From contig JAFLBB010000017.1 of the NCBI GenBank assembly GCA_017304135.1, positions 17,163-81,162 on the forward strand: a DNA stretch of 64,000 nucleotides, written 5' to 3'. Below, piece by piece: positions 1 to 8,494 of the stretch. Source of the DNA: Acidobacteriota bacterium (GTDB taxonomy: Bacteria > Acidobacteriota > Terriglobia > Bryobacterales > Bryobacteraceae). Every line of letters begins with the position of its first letter. Position 1 is the stretch's first letter. A program made the translations under genes and the position numbers. The notes under the pieces are model-generated. The model saw nothing but the letters and a program-made list of their open reading frames with translations, was not told where the DNA came from and did no database searches.

Positions 1-1
1 G

Positions 2-1297
2 GTGAAGGGCGGCCTGCGCGTGGACGTGGGTGCGACGGCCTTCATGCCGGCATCGCGCAGCGGCGCACGCGACGTGGCCGAGATGGAAAAGCTGGTGGGC
101 GCGCAGATTGAGTGCCGCATCACGAAGCTCGATACGGAAAAAGAAGACGTGGTGGTGGACCGCCGCATTGTGCTCGAAGAGCTGGCGGCGAAGGCCAAGG
201 AAGAGCGGTTCTCAGCCATCCAGGAAGGCACGGTGATGATGGCGACCGTGCGCAGCCTGACCGACTTCGGCGCGTTTTGCGACCTGGGCGGCGTGGACGG
301 ATTGCTGCACATCTCCGACATGGCCTGGCAACGCGTGGCCAAGCCCGATGAGATTGTGAAGACGGGCGAGCAGATTCAGGTGAAGGTGCTGAAGGTTCAG
401 CCGGAGAAGAAGAAGATTTCGCTCGGCCTGAAGCAACTGACGAAGGACCCCTGGACCGTGGCCGCCGAGACGATTCACGTGGGCGACCGCGTGAAGGGCA
501 AGGTGGTGCGGTTGGCTGATTTCGGCGCGTTCATCGAACTGCTGCCGGGCGTGGACGGGTTGATTCACGTGACGGCGCTGAGCTGGGACAAGCGCATTCG
601 CAAGCCGGGCGACATCCTGAAGGTGGATGAATACGTCGAGGCCGTGGTGCTTGGCGTGAACCTGGCGGACAAGAAGATTTCGCTGAGCCTGAAGCAGGCC
701 ATCGGCGATCCGTGGGAAGAGGTGGTGCGGCAGTACCCGGTGGGTTCGATTGTGGAGAAGCCGGTGACGAGCCTGGCCAACTTCGGCGCGTTTGTCGAAG
801 TGGAGAACGGCATCGAGGGCATGATCCACATCGGCGACATCACGCGCGAGAAGCGGCTGCAGCACCCGAAGGAAGCGCTGACGGTGGGGCAGACGGTGAA
901 GGCGCAGGTGACCGAGGTGGACAACGAGCGGCGCAGGCTGCGGCTGTCAGTAAAGGCGCTGGAGCCGACCTCGGCCGACGTGTTCATTTCCGAGAGCGAA
1001 GTGGGCTCAGTGGTGAGCGGGCGCGTGGTGAAGATGCGCGGCGAGCGGGCCGACGTGGAACTGGGCGAGGGCGTGCACGCGATGTGCCGGCTTGCCGGTT
1101 CGGGCTCGGGCGACGCGGGCGCGAAGGGGAGTGGCTCGGCGGATCTGGGTTCGCTGTCGGCGATGCTGGCGGCGAAGTGGAAATCCGGCGGTCCGTCGAT
1201 GGATCCGAACGCACTGCGCGAGGGTCAGGTGCGGCGATTCAAGATTGTGGCTATGGATGCGCAGTCGAAGAAGATTGAGGTGGAGTTGGAGAAGTAG
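2..1297 (+). CDS. rpsA: 30S ribosomal protein S1, 5'-truncated by window edge
   Basis: RNA-binding protein that helps the 30S subunit engage mRNA in the cytoplasm. The visible 431 codons begin inside one S1 repeat (KGGLRVDVG followed by AFMPAS) and continue with S1 repeats at about residues 75-147, 162-234 and 247-322, each with the typical DFGAF, GLLHIS or GMIHIGD and KKISLGLK or RLRLSVK strings. A last, divergent repeat (about 337-430) is split by a Gly/Ser/Ala-rich insertion at about 365-402. The true start lies left of the window, so GTG at position 2 is an internal codon. A multi-repeat S1 protein of this kind is best read as rpsA; another S1-repeat protein is less likely. Confidence 0.88.
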   Translation: MKGGLRVDVGATAFMPASRSGARDVAEMEKLVGAQIECRITKLDTEKEDVVVDRRIVLEELAAKAKEERFSAIQEGTVMMATVRSLTDFGAFCDLGGVDGLLHISDMAWQRVAKPDEIVKTGEQIQVKVLKVQPEKKKISLGLKQLTKDPWTVAAETIHVGDRVKGKVVRLADFGAFIELLPGVDGLIHVTALSWDKRIRKPGDILKVDEYVEAVVLGVNLADKKISLSLKQAIGDPWEEVVRQYPVGSIVEKPVTSLANFGAFVEVENGIEGMIHIGDITREKRLQHPKEALTVGQTVKAQVTEVDNERRRLRLSVKALEPTSADVFISESEVGSVVSGRVVKMRGERADVELGEGVHAMCRLAGSGSGDAGAKGSGSADLGSLSAMLAAKWKSGGPSMDPNALREGQVRRFKIVAMDAQSKKIEVELEK

Positions 1298-1323
1298 GGG
1301 GGGCAACTCGGCACCGGAGCAGT

Positions 1324-1378
1324 TTGACAAAAGCTGTCAAGATTCAACGGGCATAAGAGTAGAATTGGGAATCTACTC
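1324..1378 (+). promoter_or_regulatory. two perfect inverted repeats immediately upstream of mrr
   Basis: TTGACA (1324-1329) and TGTCAA (1335-1340) form a 6-bp inverted repeat with a 5-base spacer. GAGTAGA (1357-1363) and TCTACTC (1372-1378) form a 7-bp inverted repeat with an 8-base spacer, ending two bases before the ATG at 1381. A -10-like TAGAAT (1360-1365) overlaps the second repeat, and no Shine-Dalgarno sequence is present. This arrangement could be an operator or a start-occluding hairpin. The repeats are seen directly; the regulatory role is inferred. Confidence 0.45.
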
Positions 1379-1380
1379 AT

Positions 1381-2295
1381 ATGCCCGTTCCTGATTTTCA
1401 GTCGTTCTTCATGCCTGTCTTGAACCGCATGGCCGATGGCGGCGAGCACCCCACCACAGAGCTGAGAGAGAGCATCGCAGCCGATTTGAAGCTCTCTCAA
1501 GAAGACATCGCAGAGAAACTCCCAAGTGGGGCTCAGACTGTCTTCGCCAACCGTGTCGCGTGGGCTTGTGTATACCTGATGAAGGCCGGCGCGTTAGAAC
1601 GCCCCAAGAGGGCCGTGTTCAGAATCACGAGCCGTGGGCGTGAGTTGCTTGGATTGAACCTCGCAAGGCTCACAGTGCAGCATCTGTACCGGTATCCAGA
1701 ATTCCTGGCATTTCACAAGGGGCAACGCGCCGGTACCGTGGCCGGACACGCGCAAGAGCCAAAGGAAGAGCGGGATCAAACCCCTGAAGAGCAACTTGCC
1801 GACGCGTACAAGGTGCTCCGCGAGTCGCTGGCCAATGACCTCTTGGAAACGGTGAAGAGTGCCTCTCCCCGTTTCTTCGAGGAATTGGTCGTGGATTTAC
1901 TCGTCGCTATGGGATATGGCGGATCGGTGGAGGATGCGGGGAAGGCGGTCGGTAAGTCAGGGGATGGGGGGGTGGATGGAATCATCAAGGAAGATAAGCT
2001 GGGGCTTGACGTTGTCTATGTGCAGGCGAAGCGGTGGAGTGACTCGGTGGGGAGGCCGGTTGTCCAAGCGTTTGCGGGAAGCCTCGAAGGGTTCCGCGCC
2101 AGAAAGGGTGTACTCATCACCACTTCATACTTTTCCCGGGACGCGATGGAGTATGTTCGGATGATCGAGAAGCGAATCGTGCTGATCGATGGCAGTCAGC
2201 TTGCTGATTTGATGATCGACCACGACATCGGAGTCAATACAACCCATACGTACAAGATCAAGCGGCTTGATTCCGATTACTTCGAGGAGTCCTGA
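1381..2295 (+). CDS. mrr: Mrr-type restriction endonuclease
   Basis: Predicted type IV restriction enzyme that cuts modified foreign DNA. The 304-residue protein has an N-terminal winged-helix region (about residues 5-92) and a C-terminal Mrr_cat nuclease fold (about 160-275). The core motif reads GDGGVDG (D199) followed by VQAKRW (Q215, K217), which is the D...QxK form of the PD-(D/E)xK active site; FFEELVVDLL (165-174) is the preceding helix. No methylase or specificity subunit is adjacent, as expected for an Mrr-type enzyme. Codon use is less GC-biased than in neighbours, in keeping with transfer. The start is set by the ATG after two inverted repeats, without a clear ribosome binding site. 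Confidence 0.88.
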   Translation: MPVPDFQSFFMPVLNRMADGGEHPTTELRESIAADLKLSQEDIAEKLPSGAQTVFANRVAWACVYLMKAGALERPKRAVFRITSRGRELLGLNLARLTVQHLYRYPEFLAFHKGQRAGTVAGHAQEPKEERDQTPEEQLADAYKVLRESLANDLLETVKSASPRFFEELVVDLLVAMGYGGSVEDAGKAVGKSGDGGVDGIIKEDKLGLDVVYVQAKRWSDSVGRPVVQAFAGSLEGFRARKGVLITTSYFSRDAMEYVRMIEKRIVLIDGSQLADLMIDHDIGVNTTHTYKIKRLDSDYFEES

Positions 2296-2388
2296 GCGCT
2301 CTCGTACAAAGTGAGCCTCAAAAAGCCACGTAAACCTGCGCGGAGTCCCAGGGTACGGGTGCTATGTGACGGTGTGCTGACGCTTCGC

Positions 2389-3828
2389 TCAGTTGAACGC
2401 CGTTTTTTCCGGGCCGAAGGCGTAGAGGGCGCTACGTGTGCGCAGGTAGACGGTGTTGTCGACGATAGCGGGGGTGGCGTGGCAGATGTCGTCGAAGTCG
2501 CTCACGGCTAGGACTTCCCATTCGGGGCCGGCTTTGAGCGCCGCCAGTTTGCAGCCTTCACTCATCACAAACACCTTGCCGTCGGCGGCGATGGGGGAGC
2601 TGTAGAAGGGCTCCTGGAGGCCGGGCAGGCGGCCTTGTTTGTGGACCTCGCCGGTTTTCGGGTCGAGCGTGGTCAGGATGCCGCTGTCTTTCACCATGTA
2701 GAGCACGCCATTGTAGAGCAGAGGCGAGGGGACGTTGGGGAGCGACTTGGAGTAAGTCCACTTGATGTTATGCGTCATGTCGCCGGAGCCGCCGAGTTTG
2801 ATGGCGCGGATGCCGTTCACGACGGAGCGCTTCGATTGATAGAGCTTCCAGTCGCGCTCGCCTAAGTAGCCGTCGACATCGAGGTCGTAGGAGACCCATT
2901 CCTTGGGGATTTTTGGGTAGGTCGCGGCTACCTCTTCCTTACTCAACTTACCGTCCTTGTTGGCGTCGAGTTTGTCGAGGGTTTCGCGGAATGTGGGGAT
3001 CACTTCCTGCTGGCCGGGGTCGGCTTCACCGGCCCAGCCGAGGACGTAGATGTTATCGGCGTCCATGACGGGCGTGGGCTTCAATTGCCACGTCAGGCCG
3101 CGCGAATACCAGACGACTTCGCCGGTTTCCACCTGGTAGGCGGTGAGTTGGTAGGAGCCTGCGAGCAGGACCTGGGCGGGTCCGTTGGCGGGCTTGTAGA
3201 GAATGGGCGTGGAGAAGCCGCGCGTGTATTCGGGGCGTTCGACGCGCCATTTCACCTTGCCGGTGTCCTTGTTCACGGCGAGGAAGAAGGAGCCGGATTC
3301 GGCGTCGCAGGGTTGCAGGAGCGTGGAGCCGGAGAGGACGGGCGAGGCGGCTTGGCCAAAGGGATTGTTGAAGGGGCCGAGCGGGAGGCGCCAGCGCTCG
3401 CGGCCGTCGTGGGTGAAGGAGATGAGGCCGTAATCAACGAAGAAGGCGTAGACGTTCTGGCCGTCGGAGGTGGGCGTGGGGGAGGCGGGGGAGTTGGTTT
3501 TGTGGAGTTCCTGGGTGCGGGGGCGGGGGATGTCGCGGCGCCAGAGTTCGCGGCCTGTGGCGCGGTCGAGGGCGATGAGGTAGAGCTTGGGGCCGTCGAA
3601 GGCGGTGAGGAAGATGTGCTGGCCGACGATGATGGGGGAGGAGTGGCCGGCGGGGAGGGCGGTTTTCCAGCGGGCGGCGGCAGGGTCAAAGGAGGCGGGG
3701 ATATTGGTGGAGGTGGAGATGCCGGCGGAGTTGGGGCCACGGAACTGGGGCCAGTCGGCGGCATGGACGAGGGCGCAGAGGCCGAAGGCGCAGACAAGGG
3801 TGGCGAGGGTGGTGGCTCTCAAACGCAT
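2389..3828 (-). CDS. secreted PQQ-like beta-propeller protein with EF-hand pair
   Basis: Predicted exported 479-residue protein. The ATG at 3828 gives a signal peptide ending ALVHAADWPQFRG, so I prefer it over an upstream in-frame ATG at 3867. Repeated blades carry LDRATGRELW, VNKDTGKVKW and LDPKTGEVHK strings typical of PQQ-binding-like (PF13360) propellers, but no quinoprotein metal-site residues are evident. Two EF-hand loops interrupt the propeller at about 288-299 (DANKDGKLSKEE) and 315-326 (DLDVDGYLGERD), suggesting a calcium-binding insertion. It is followed in the same direction by two further propeller genes. Function is unknown; related proteins are common in Acidobacteria and Planctomycetes. 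Confidence 0.85.
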   Translation of the reverse strand: MRLRATTLATLVCAFGLCALVHAADWPQFRGPNSAGISTSTNIPASFDPAAARWKTALPAGHSSPIIVGQHIFLTAFDGPKLYLIALDRATGRELWRRDIPRPRTQELHKTNSPASPTPTSDGQNVYAFFVDYGLISFTHDGRERWRLPLGPFNNPFGQAASPVLSGSTLLQPCDAESGSFFLAVNKDTGKVKWRVERPEYTRGFSTPILYKPANGPAQVLLAGSYQLTAYQVETGEVVWYSRGLTWQLKPTPVMDADNIYVLGWAGEADPGQQEVIPTFRETLDKLDANKDGKLSKEEVAATYPKIPKEWVSYDLDVDGYLGERDWKLYQSKRSVVNGIRAIKLGGSGDMTHNIKWTYSKSLPNVPSPLLYNGVLYMVKDSGILTTLDPKTGEVHKQGRLPGLQEPFYSSPIAADGKVFVMSEGCKLAALKAGPEWEVLAVSDFDDICHATPAIVDNTVYLRTRSALYAFGPEKTAFN

Positions 3829-3875
3829 GGGGGAAGGATATCGCAAGTGGGCCCGCGGCGGGCGCACGCTGCCGC

Positions 3876-5210
3876 CTATTCCGCGATGGCGAGCAGATGG
3901 CCGCGGGTGCGGTAGTAGAGCACGCCGTCGCTCGCAGCCGGTGTAGCCATGGCGATTTCGCCGAGGAGGTTCTTGGCGAGCAGTTCGTATTGCGGCCCGG
4001 CGCGGATGACGTAGACCTCGCCTTCCTCGCTGGCGAAATAGAGCTTGCCGCCGGCGGCGATGGGCGAGGAGGTGAAGCCGGTGGTGCCTTCGCCTAGGCG
4101 CTGCGTGTATTGCAGCTTGCCGGTGCGGGCGTCGTAGACCTTGAGGACGCCGCGGTCCGAGCAGGAGTAGAGCAGGTCGCCGAGGATGAGCGGGGTCTGC
4201 ATGTAGGCGCCGTTGCGGGGTTCCATCCAGGCGAGGCCAGGGCTGGTGGTCGAGTTGGCGGCGGGGGTGATGTCGCCGGTGGCATCGGGTTTCACGGCGT
4301 AGAGCGGGGCGGGGCCGCCGTGGGCGTTCGTGATGTAGATCAGGCCGTGGGCGAGGATGGGCGTGGGGACAACGATGTCGCCGAGCGATTTCAAGCGCCA
4401 GAGCTCGCGGCCGGTGGCGAGGTCGTAGGCGGCGATGTAGGGCCAGCCGTTGGTGACGATTTGCGTGCGGCCAGCGGCGGCGATGACGGCGGGCGTGGAC
4501 CAGCTATGGTGCGAGACGCCGTCGCGGTTCGTGCGCCAGAGTTCCTTGCCGGTGGCGGCATCGAGGACGACGAGGAACGAGCCTTTCTTCTGGTCGCATT
4601 GCAGGATGACCTTGTCCTGGTAGAGGACGGGCGAGCTGGCGGTGCCCCATTGCAGGTCGTAGCCTTGCGGGCCGAGGTCGAAGGCGCCGAGGTCCTTGCT
4701 CCAAAGGAGCTCGCCGTCAAGCGAATAGGCGTAGACGCCCTGCGAGCCGAAGTAGGCGATGAGGCGCTTGCCGTCGGTGGCCGGAGTGGAGTTGGCGTGG
4801 GTGGCCTTGGTGTGGCGCTTGGTGCGCGGGGCGGAGGACTGGGCGGTCTGCTGCCAGAGGGTTTTGCCGGTGCGTTTGTCGAGGGCGAGCACGACCCAGC
4901 TTTGGCGGCCGTTGTCGTCGGCGGGGTCGCCGGCGCCGTAGAGGCCGACCTTGAGCGGCGCGTTGCCGGATTCGCTCACGGCTGTGGTGAGGAAGATGCG
5001 GTCGCCCCAGATGATGGGCGAGGAGTGGGCGAGGCCGGGAATGGGGACGCGGAAGCGGATGTTGCGGGCGGGGCCGGTGGTGGAGTCGGCGTTCCAGGAA
5101 GAGGCCAGCTTGCCGGGGGCGGCGCCCTCGGAGGCGGTGCCACGGAAGGCGGGCCAGTGTTCGGCGTGGGCGGCGGAGGCGAGGGCGAGAAGCAGGATGG
5201 CGTGGCGCAT
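3876..5210 (-). CDS. secreted PQQ-like beta-propeller protein (copy A)
   Basis: Predicted exported 444-residue beta-propeller. The signal peptide (MRHAILLLALASAAHA) is followed by EHWPAFRGTASEG, and blades show LDKRTGKTLW, LDAATGKELWR, YDLATGRELWRLK and YDARTGKLQYTQ. It ends in a YYRTRGHLLAIAE strand. It lies 9 bases downstream of a paralogue (5220-6560) that it resembles over its whole length, also at DNA level, so the pair looks like a fairly recent tandem duplication. The three minus-strand propeller genes are probably co-transcribed. No catalytic motif or haem site was seen, so no substrate can be proposed. Confidence 0.85.
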   Translation of the reverse strand: MRHAILLLALASAAHAEHWPAFRGTASEGAAPGKLASSWNADSTTGPARNIRFRVPIPGLAHSSPIIWGDRIFLTTAVSESGNAPLKVGLYGAGDPADDNGRQSWVVLALDKRTGKTLWQQTAQSSAPRTKRHTKATHANSTPATDGKRLIAYFGSQGVYAYSLDGELLWSKDLGAFDLGPQGYDLQWGTASSPVLYQDKVILQCDQKKGSFLVVLDAATGKELWRTNRDGVSHHSWSTPAVIAAAGRTQIVTNGWPYIAAYDLATGRELWRLKSLGDIVVPTPILAHGLIYITNAHGGPAPLYAVKPDATGDITPAANSTTSPGLAWMEPRNGAYMQTPLILGDLLYSCSDRGVLKVYDARTGKLQYTQRLGEGTTGFTSSPIAAGGKLYFASEEGEVYVIRAGPQYELLAKNLLGEIAMATPAASDGVLYYRTRGHLLAIAE

Positions 5211-5219
5211 GAGGTTCCC

Positions 5220-6560
5220 CTATTCAGCGATGGCGACCAGGTGGCCGCGGGTGCGGTAATAGAGCACGCCGTCGCTGGCGGCGGGTGTGGCCATGGCGAT
5301 TTCGCCGAGGAGGTTCTTGGCGAGCAACTCGTATTGCGGCCCTTCGCGGAGGACGTACACTTCGCCTTCCTCGCTGGCAAAGTAGAGCTTGCCTCCGGCG
5401 GCGACGGGTGAGGACGAAAAGCCAGTGGTGCCTTCGCCGAGGCGCTGCGTGTAGTGGAGCTTGCCGGTGCGGGCGTCGTAGACCTTGAGGATGCCGCGGT
5501 CAGAGCACGAATAGAGCAGGTCGCCGAGGACGAGGGGCGTTTGCATGTAAGCGCCGTTGCGGGGCTCCATCCAGGCGACGCCGGCGCTCGATCGGGCATC
5601 GGCGGCGGGGGTGATGTCGCCGGAGGCGTCGGGCTTCACGGCATAGAGCGGGGCGGGGCCGCCATGGGCGTTGGTGATGTAGATGAGGCCGTGGGCGAAG
5701 ACGGGCGTGGGGACGGGGAGGTCGCCGAGCGACTTCAAGCGCCAGAGTTCCTTGCCGCTGGCGAGGTCGTAAGAAGCTATGAACGGGAAGCCGTTGGTGA
5801 CCACCTGTGTGCGGCCGGCGGTGTTGATGATGGCCGGAGTGGACCAGCTGTGGTGGGAGACGGCGGAGCGGTCGACGCGCCAGAGTTCGCGGCCGTTGCT
5901 GGCGTCGAGGGCAACGAGGAAGGAGCCTTGCTTCTGGTCGCACTGGAGGATGACTTTGTTGTCGTGGAGGGCGGGCGAACTGGCGGTGCCCCATTGGGAA
6001 TCGTAGCCTTTGAGGCCGGGGTCGAAGGTGCCGAGGTCCTTGCTCCAGAGCGGCTTGCCGTCGAGCGAATAGGCATAGACGCCCTGTGAGCCGAAGAAGG
6101 CAATGAGGCGCTTGCCGTCGGTGACGGGCGAGGAGTTGGCGTGGGTGGCCTTGGTGTGGCGCTGCGTTTTGGGAACGGCGGTTTGGGCGGTGCGCTGCCA
6201 GAGGACCTTGCCGGTGCGCTTATCGAGGCAGAGCACGACCCAGCTTTGCGTGCCGTTGTCGTTGGCCGAGGCGATGTCGCCATAGAGGCCGACCTTGAGC
6301 TGCGCTTCGCCCTGCTGGCTGACGGCCGAGGTGAGATAGATGTGGTCGCCCCAGATGATGGGCGAAGAGTGGGCGAGGCCGGGGATGGGGACGCGGAAGC
6401 GGATGTTGCGGGCGGGGCCGTTGGTGGAGTCGGCGTTCCAGGAGGAGGCGAGCGGGGCAGGGGAGACGCCCTGGGCGTCGGGGCCGCGGAAGGCGGGCCA
6501 GTGTTCGGCTTGGGCGGTGGAGGAGAGAGTGAGCGCGAGGAGCAACGCGAGGCTACGCAT
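5220..6560 (-). CDS. secreted PQQ-like beta-propeller protein (copy B)
   Basis: Predicted exported 446-residue beta-propeller, paralogous to the gene just downstream. The ATG at 6560 gives a classical signal peptide (MRSLALLLALTLSSTAQA) followed by EHWPAFRGPDAQG. The reading frame is open further upstream to 6698, but that extension crosses the tRNA-Lys gene on the other strand and is rejected. Copies A and B share the same blade order and identical strings such as RNIRFRVPIPGLAHSSPI. This copy is the likely first gene of the three-gene minus-strand propeller cluster. Confidence 0.86.
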   Translation of the reverse strand: MRSLALLLALTLSSTAQAEHWPAFRGPDAQGVSPAPLASSWNADSTNGPARNIRFRVPIPGLAHSSPIIWGDHIYLTSAVSQQGEAQLKVGLYGDIASANDNGTQSWVVLCLDKRTGKVLWQRTAQTAVPKTQRHTKATHANSSPVTDGKRLIAFFGSQGVYAYSLDGKPLWSKDLGTFDPGLKGYDSQWGTASSPALHDNKVILQCDQKQGSFLVALDASNGRELWRVDRSAVSHHSWSTPAIINTAGRTQVVTNGFPFIASYDLASGKELWRLKSLGDLPVPTPVFAHGLIYITNAHGGPAPLYAVKPDASGDITPAADARSSAGVAWMEPRNGAYMQTPLVLGDLLYSCSDRGILKVYDARTGKLHYTQRLGEGTTGFSSSPVAAGGKLYFASEEGEVYVLREGPQYELLAKNLLGEIAMATPAASDGVLYYRTRGHLVAIAE

Positions 6561-6656
6561 GATGCGATGGTAGCGCGAGAGAAGGCTGCGAAGGGTGTGT
6601 GTTATCGTGGTTGATGTCCCCCCGCGCGGCGTTCCTGGAGCGCAGTGCGCACAATC

Positions 6657-6732
6657 GGGCCGGTAGCTCAGTCGGTAGAGCATTTGACTTTTAATCAAAG
6701 GGTCGCGGGTTCGAGTCCCGCCCGGCTCACCA
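6657..6732 (+). tRNA. tRNA-Lys (anticodon UUU)
   Basis: The 76-base gene folds as a full cloverleaf. The acceptor stem GGGCCGG (6657-6663) pairs with CCGGCTC (6722-6728) with one G-U pair. The anticodon arm TTTGA/TCAAA carries TTT at 6690-6692, and the T-arm contains GGTTCGAGTCCC. The CCA end (6730-6732) is encoded. It stands alone, divergent from the propeller genes. Confidence 0.96.
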
Positions 6733-6835
6733 GTTTTTCACATCCTGACTGGTGGGTGATTACCTCTCCTGCACACATTTGTCCGCTTTGACTGGGAGCG
6801 AGGTTTTCTCCCTCGTTTAGGAGTACCGATTGCCG

Positions 6836-6863
6836 TTGCCTCAAGCCCCGGAACATGATAAGT
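6836..6863 (+). promoter_or_regulatory. possible promoter for the DUF465 gene
   Basis: TTGCCT (6836-6841) and GATAAG (6858-6863), separated by 16 bases, resemble -35 and -10 elements in the 264-base gap between tRNA-Lys and the DUF465 gene. The leader would be about 130 bases and contains nothing else I recognise apart from the ribosome binding site AAGGAGG at 6982-6988. This is a weak match, and readthrough from the tRNA gene is an alternative. Confidence 0.25.
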
Positions 6864-6996
6864 TTGGGGCGGGAACGGAGACCGGTTGGCCGACGTCCCC
6901 GAGAACAGCACATGCTGCCTCAAGATCACCCACCGAGCAAACAGCACAACCTCAATAGACTCGGCGTGGCGACCTCACCTCAAGGAGGACCCACTC

Positions 6997-7239
6997 GTGG
7001 AAGCACTCAAAACAGATGAAGAATTGAAGGCGCATCTGATGATGACGCACCCCGAATTCCGGCTGAACTACGAACAGCATCACGAATTCGAGCTCCGGCT
7101 GAACGATCTGGAGTCGAAAGCGCACCTCAGCGACGACGAACAGATGGAAGAGGTTCGGCTGAAGAAGTTGAAGCTTCATGCCAAAGACCGGATGCTGGAG
7201 ATCATGGCCCGCTACCGAACGGAGCATGTCACTGCGTAA
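6997..7239 (+). CDS. small DUF465 (YdcH-like) protein
   Basis: An 80-residue charged, alpha-helical protein. The GTG at 6997 is chosen over upstream ATGs because a perfect AAGGAGG (6982-6988) sits 8 bases before it and because the length then fits the usual 70-80 residues of DUF465 proteins. The pattern HPEFRLNYEQHHEFELRL ... RLKKLKLHAKDRMLEIM matches the family's coiled-coil hairpin with its conserved (K/R)LKKxKLxxKDxM helix. The cellular role of DUF465 is not established. The gene ends before a strong GAAA-loop hairpin shared with the convergent aminotransferase. Confidence 0.8.
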   Translation: MEALKTDEELKAHLMMTHPEFRLNYEQHHEFELRLNDLESKAHLSDDEQMEEVRLKKLKLHAKDRMLEIMARYRTEHVTA

Positions 7240-7284
7240 TGATCAGATGCGCCTTTGACGCATTGCAGTTGCACTGATAGTGAG

Positions 7285-7316
7285 AACTGGGGATCGCGGA
7301 AACGCGGTCCCCAGTT
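7285..7316. terminator. strong GAAA-tetraloop hairpin between convergent genes
   Basis: A 14-bp stem (7285-7298 pairing with 7303-7316, one G-U pair) is closed by a GAAA loop at 7299-7302. It lies between the stop codons of the DUF465 gene (7239) and the aminotransferase gene (7331), where a bidirectional terminator would be expected. Neither side has a long T tract, so it may act as a 3'-end stabilising hairpin rather than a classical intrinsic terminator. Confidence 0.6.
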
Positions 7317-7330
7317 GCATTTAGGCGTGT

Positions 7331-8491
7331 CTAGCGGGTGAGGAACGCGCGAATGCGCTCGACGGCTTCGAGCAGGTTCTCCAGCGAGTTGGCGTAGGAA
7401 AAGCGAAGATAGCCTTCCCCATAAGCGCCAAAGGCCGTGCCGGAAAGGCAGGCCACGCCGGCCTGTTGGAGCAGGTCGTCGGCCAGCTGCCTGGCCGGAC
7501 GGCCGGTGCCGGTGATGTTGGGGAAGGCGTAGAAGGCGCCTTCGGGCATGCGGCAGTGGAAGCCGGGCAGGGTGTTGAGGGCGGCGATGAAGGCATCGCG
7601 GCGGCGCTTGAACTCCGCCACCATTTTCGTGACATCGTCCTGGGGACCGGTGAGCGCGGCCAGGCCGGCGCGCTGGGTGAAACTGGCGGTGCAGGAGTTG
7701 GAGTTGACCATCAGTTTGTTGACCGCTTCGGCCAGCCAGGGGGGCATGACGCCATAGCCGAGGCGCCAGCCGGTCATCGCGTAGGTCTTCGAGAAACCGT
7801 CGAGGATGATCGTCTTTTCCTGCATGCCGGGGAAGGAGGCGATGGAGACGGGTTTTTCGCCGTAGACGATGCGGCAGTAGATCTCGTCGGAGAGGATCAT
7901 AAGATCGCGGTCGCGCAGCATGTTGGCGATTTCGGCCATGTCCTCAGGCGGGATGAGCCCGCCGGTGGGGTTTTGCGGCGAGTTCAGGACGACCATCTTC
8001 GTCCTGTCGTTGAGGCTCGAGCGGAGGACGTCGAGGTCAAAGGAGAAGCCGCGGTCTTCCACCAGCGGCACGGGCACGGGCCTCGCTCCGAGGAAGGCGA
8101 TCATCGATTCATAGATGGGGAAGCCGGGGTTGGGGAAGATGACCTCATCACCCTCTTCGAGCAGGGCGAGCATAGGGAAGAAGATGATGGGCTTGCCACC
8201 GGGGACGACGGAGACCATGTTGGCGCTGACGGGAATGTTGCGCGTGGAGGCGATGTGTTGGGCGATCACCTCGCGAAAATCGGGAAAGCCCTGGGTGGGG
8301 CCGTAGTGAGTCCATTCGTCGTCAAGCGCCTGTTTGGCGGCGGCCACGACGTTGGGCGGGGTGGCGAAGTCGGGTTCGCCGATTTCGAGGTGGATGATGG
8401 AGCGCCCCTGGGCTTCCAGCGCGCGGGCCTTGACCAGAACTTCAAAAGCGCCTTCCACCAGGAGGCGCGACATACGATTGGCGAGTTGCAC
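7331..8491 (-). CDS. class I/II PLP-dependent aminotransferase
   Basis: Cytosolic 386-residue fold-type I aminotransferase. It shows EIGEPDFATPP (substrate loop), SPQNPTGG with N174, SDEIY with D202, and the Schiff-base lysine K235 in DGFSKTYAMTGWRLGYG. These match the aspartate/alanine aminotransferase superfamily; the exact amino-donor specificity cannot be read from sequence. It starts at a GTG three bases after the stop of the small OB-fold gene, so the two are one transcription unit. A downstream ATG (MSRLLVEG) is an alternative start. Confidence 0.88.
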   Translation of the reverse strand: MQLANRMSRLLVEGAFEVLVKARALEAQGRSIIHLEIGEPDFATPPNVVAAAKQALDDEWTHYGPTQGFPDFREVIAQHIASTRNIPVSANMVSVVPGGKPIIFFPMLALLEEGDEVIFPNPGFPIYESMIAFLGARPVPVPLVEDRGFSFDLDVLRSSLNDRTKMVVLNSPQNPTGGLIPPEDMAEIANMLRDRDLMILSDEIYCRIVYGEKPVSIASFPGMQEKTIILDGFSKTYAMTGWRLGYGVMPPWLAEAVNKLMVNSNSCTASFTQRAGLAALTGPQDDVTKMVAEFKRRRDAFIAALNTLPGFHCRMPEGAFYAFPNITGTGRPARQLADDLLQQAGVACLSGTAFGAYGEGYLRFSYANSLENLLEAVERIRAFLTR

Positions 8492-8494
8492 GGT

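Noticed and set aside
6561..6698. N-terminal extension of the third propeller gene
   Set aside because: It would cross the tRNA-Lys gene, and a clear signal peptide starts at 6560.
6695..6947. Minus-strand open frames ending in SRAGLEPATL
   Set aside because: They are antisense to tRNA-Lys; this peptide is a well-known artefact of translating the reverse of tRNA genes.
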